Assembly (NCBI GenBank): GCA_049582805.1
Contig: JBAUUR010000163.1
Coordinates: 1 to 15,551 of the forward strand
Direction: 5' to 3'
DNA length: 15,551 nt
Source: CAVXFS01 sp049582805
Lineage (GTDB): Bacteria; Pseudomonadota; Gammaproteobacteria; Burkholderiales; Gallionellaceae
Position 1 is the stretch's first letter, and the number at the start of each line of letters is the position of its first letter. The notes beneath the pieces were generated by a model. The model saw only the letters and a list, made by a program, of their open reading frames with translations, was not told the origin of the DNA and searched no databases. Of this stretch, positions 12,675 through 15,551 are shown piece by piece. Both the position numbers and the translations under genes were made by a program.

Positions 12675-12696
12675 CTTATAGTGATTCGAGGTCGAT

Positions 12697-13167
12697 ATGC
12701 CAAGACGTAGAGAAGTTCCCAAGCGTGACATCCTGCCCGATCCCAAGTATGGCAATCAGGATCTTTCCAAGTTTGTCAATGTCCTGATGACGGCAGGCAA
12801 GAAGTCGGTGGCCGAGCGCATTCTTTACGGCGCCCTGGAGCAGGTCGTGAAAAAAAGCGGCAAAGATCCGATTGAGGTGTTTAACCTGGCGCTAACCAAT
12901 GCCAAGCCGCAGGTTGAGGTGAAGAGCCGCCGTGTCGGCGGCGCCAACTATCAGGTGCCGGTTGAAGTGCGTCCTTCCCGCCGTATGGCGCTGGCCATGC
13001 GCTGGTTGAAAGAGTCGGCGCGCAAGCGCGGTGAAAAATCCATGGGGTTGCGCCTGGCGGGTGAGTTGCTTGACGCAGCGGAGGGGCGTGGCGGAGCGGT
13101 GAAGAAGCGCGAAGAAGTGCATCGCATGGCCGAGGCGAACAAGGCGTTCTCGCATTTCCGTTTCTAA
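12697..13167 (+). CDS. rpsG: 30S ribosomal protein S7
   Basis: S7 starts assembly of the 30S head domain by binding the 3' major domain of 16S rRNA, and it lines the E site. The 156-residue product has the expected N-terminal MPRRREVPKRDILPDP and the conserved RVGGANYQVPVEV stretch of the beta-hairpin, ending in KAFSHFRF. Start ATG 12697 has GAGG at 12688-12691 five bases upstream. Only 22 bases separate it from rpsL. E. coli has a longer gap there that carries the S7 repressor site, so that site as known cannot be present in the same form. fusA follows after 39 bases. Confidence 0.98.
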   Translation: MPRRREVPKRDILPDPKYGNQDLSKFVNVLMTAGKKSVAERILYGALEQVVKKSGKDPIEVFNLALTNAKPQVEVKSRRVGGANYQVPVEVRPSRRMALAMRWLKESARKRGEKSMGLRLAGELLDAAEGRGGAVKKREEVHRMAEANKAFSHFRF

Positions 13168-13206
13168 ATTGAAAGTTCTGAAAGTTTATTAGGTTAGGTA
13201 ACTACT

Positions 13207-15303
<2,097 letters not shown>

Positions 15304-15312
15304 TTTTTAAGA

Positions 15313-15378
15313 GCAGTCGTTAGACATTAGTCGCTAGTTAAATCAGCTTCTGACCAGCAACCGGAAACTTGCAGCTAA
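15313..15378. repeat. Heptad-word inverted repeat, fusA-tuf gap (element E5)
   Basis: In-phase words of the form NNAGTCG or close run at 15313-15340 (GCAGTCG 15313-15319, TTAGTCG 15327-15333). Words of the complementary type run at 15344-15378 (CAGCTTC, TGACCAG, CAACCGG and so on), reading NNRGYTG on the other strand. Pairing is patchy: CTAGTTA (15334-15340) matches the complement of TGACCAG (15351-15357) at five of seven positions. The layout equals that of the other elements, but sequence decay is greater. It ends 46 bases before the tuf start. Confidence 0.6.
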
Positions 15379-15424
15379 TATCTGTCAGGTACACTAGAGA
15401 TAAACATTAGATAGAGGCGATATC

Positions 15425-15551
15425 ATGGCAAAGAGCAAATTTGAGCGTACGAAGCCGCACGTGAACGTGGGGACGATAGGTCACGTGGATCATGGCAAGA
15501 CGACATTGACGGCGGCGATCACGACGGTGCTGTCGAAGAAGTTTGGCGGGG
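15425..15551 (+). CDS. tuf: Elongation factor EF-Tu, N-terminal part (partial)
   Basis: The frame starts at ATG 15425 with GAGG (15414-15417) seven bases upstream and runs off the window after 42 codons. It reads MAKSKFERTKPHVNVGTIG and then the P-loop GHVDHGKT (residues 19-26), which is unmistakable EF-Tu. It is the second tuf gene and the last known member of the str operon here. Codon choice is unusual: of seven Thr codons six are ACG and one is ACA, none is ACC, and Ile18 uses ATA, unlike the ACC-rich rpoB and rpoC. The rest of the gene lies outside the window. Confidence 0.97.
   Translation, partial: MAKSKFERTKPHVNVGTIGHVDHGKTTLTAAITTVLSKKFGG

Noticed and set aside
15368..15395. Promoter for the second tuf (CTTGCA or TTGCAG with TACACT at 15390-15395)
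   Set aside because: TACACT matches four of six -10 positions, but the -35 is poor and the spacing is 15-16 bases. It also overlaps element E5. Not strong enough to list.

Overview
This window is a core housekeeping block of a bacterial chromosome: the translation and transcription cluster tuf - trpT - secE - nusG - rplKAJL - rpoBC - rpsL - rpsG - fusA - tuf. Every gene is on the plus strand. One tuf gene ends at 41 and a second begins at 15425, so two tuf copies in the same orientation flank the block. Gene order, the tRNA-Trp next to secE, and the protein sequences (for example the Gln-Thr-Asn-Pro variant in the RpoB rifampicin region) fit a betaproteobacterium. I infer the order Nitrosomonadales, perhaps near Gallionellaceae, but the sequence alone does not prove that. 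No accessory genes, phage, IS element or CRISPR array is present.

Layout. 1-41 is the tuf tail. 141-216 is tRNA-Trp(CCA). 250-1142 encodes secE and nusG, which overlap by one base. 1280-2408 encodes rplK and rplA, one base apart. 2409-2721 is a long leader with an L10-type autoregulatory RNA. 2722-3630 encodes rplJ and rplL. A strong hairpin at 3643-3684 separates the ribosomal proteins from rpoB (3769-7845) and rpoC (7941-12170). A terminator at 12209-12258 closes that unit. A near-consensus sigma70 promoter at 12167-12195 opens the str operon: rpsL, rpsG, fusA and tuf. Several starts are not ATG: rplK and fusA use GTG, and rplJ most likely uses TTG.

Together the genes make the protein-export subunit SecE, the elongation factor NusG, the ribosomal L1 stalk and L11/L10/L12 GTPase centre, the RNA polymerase beta and beta' subunits, the decoding-centre proteins S12 and S7, and the elongation factors EF-G and EF-Tu. 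The likely control points are an L1-type site before rplK, the L10 leader before rplJ, the rplL-rpoB attenuator, and the rpsL promoter and leader hairpin.

The coding content is ordinary. The intergenic DNA is not. Six of the gaps longer than 50 bases (tuf-trpT, nusG-rplK, rplA-rplJ, rplL-rpoB, rpoB-rpoC, fusA-tuf) each hold a short array of degenerate seven-base words with the general form NNRGNNN. Each array is followed by the same kind of word in reverse complement, so the RNA can fold into an imperfect hairpin. Each gap uses its own word family. One array sits inside the apical part of the L10 leader. The only other gap above 50 bases, rpoC-rpsL, has a normal promoter and terminator instead. 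This dispersed heptad-word inverted repeat is the strongest candidate here for something poorly described.
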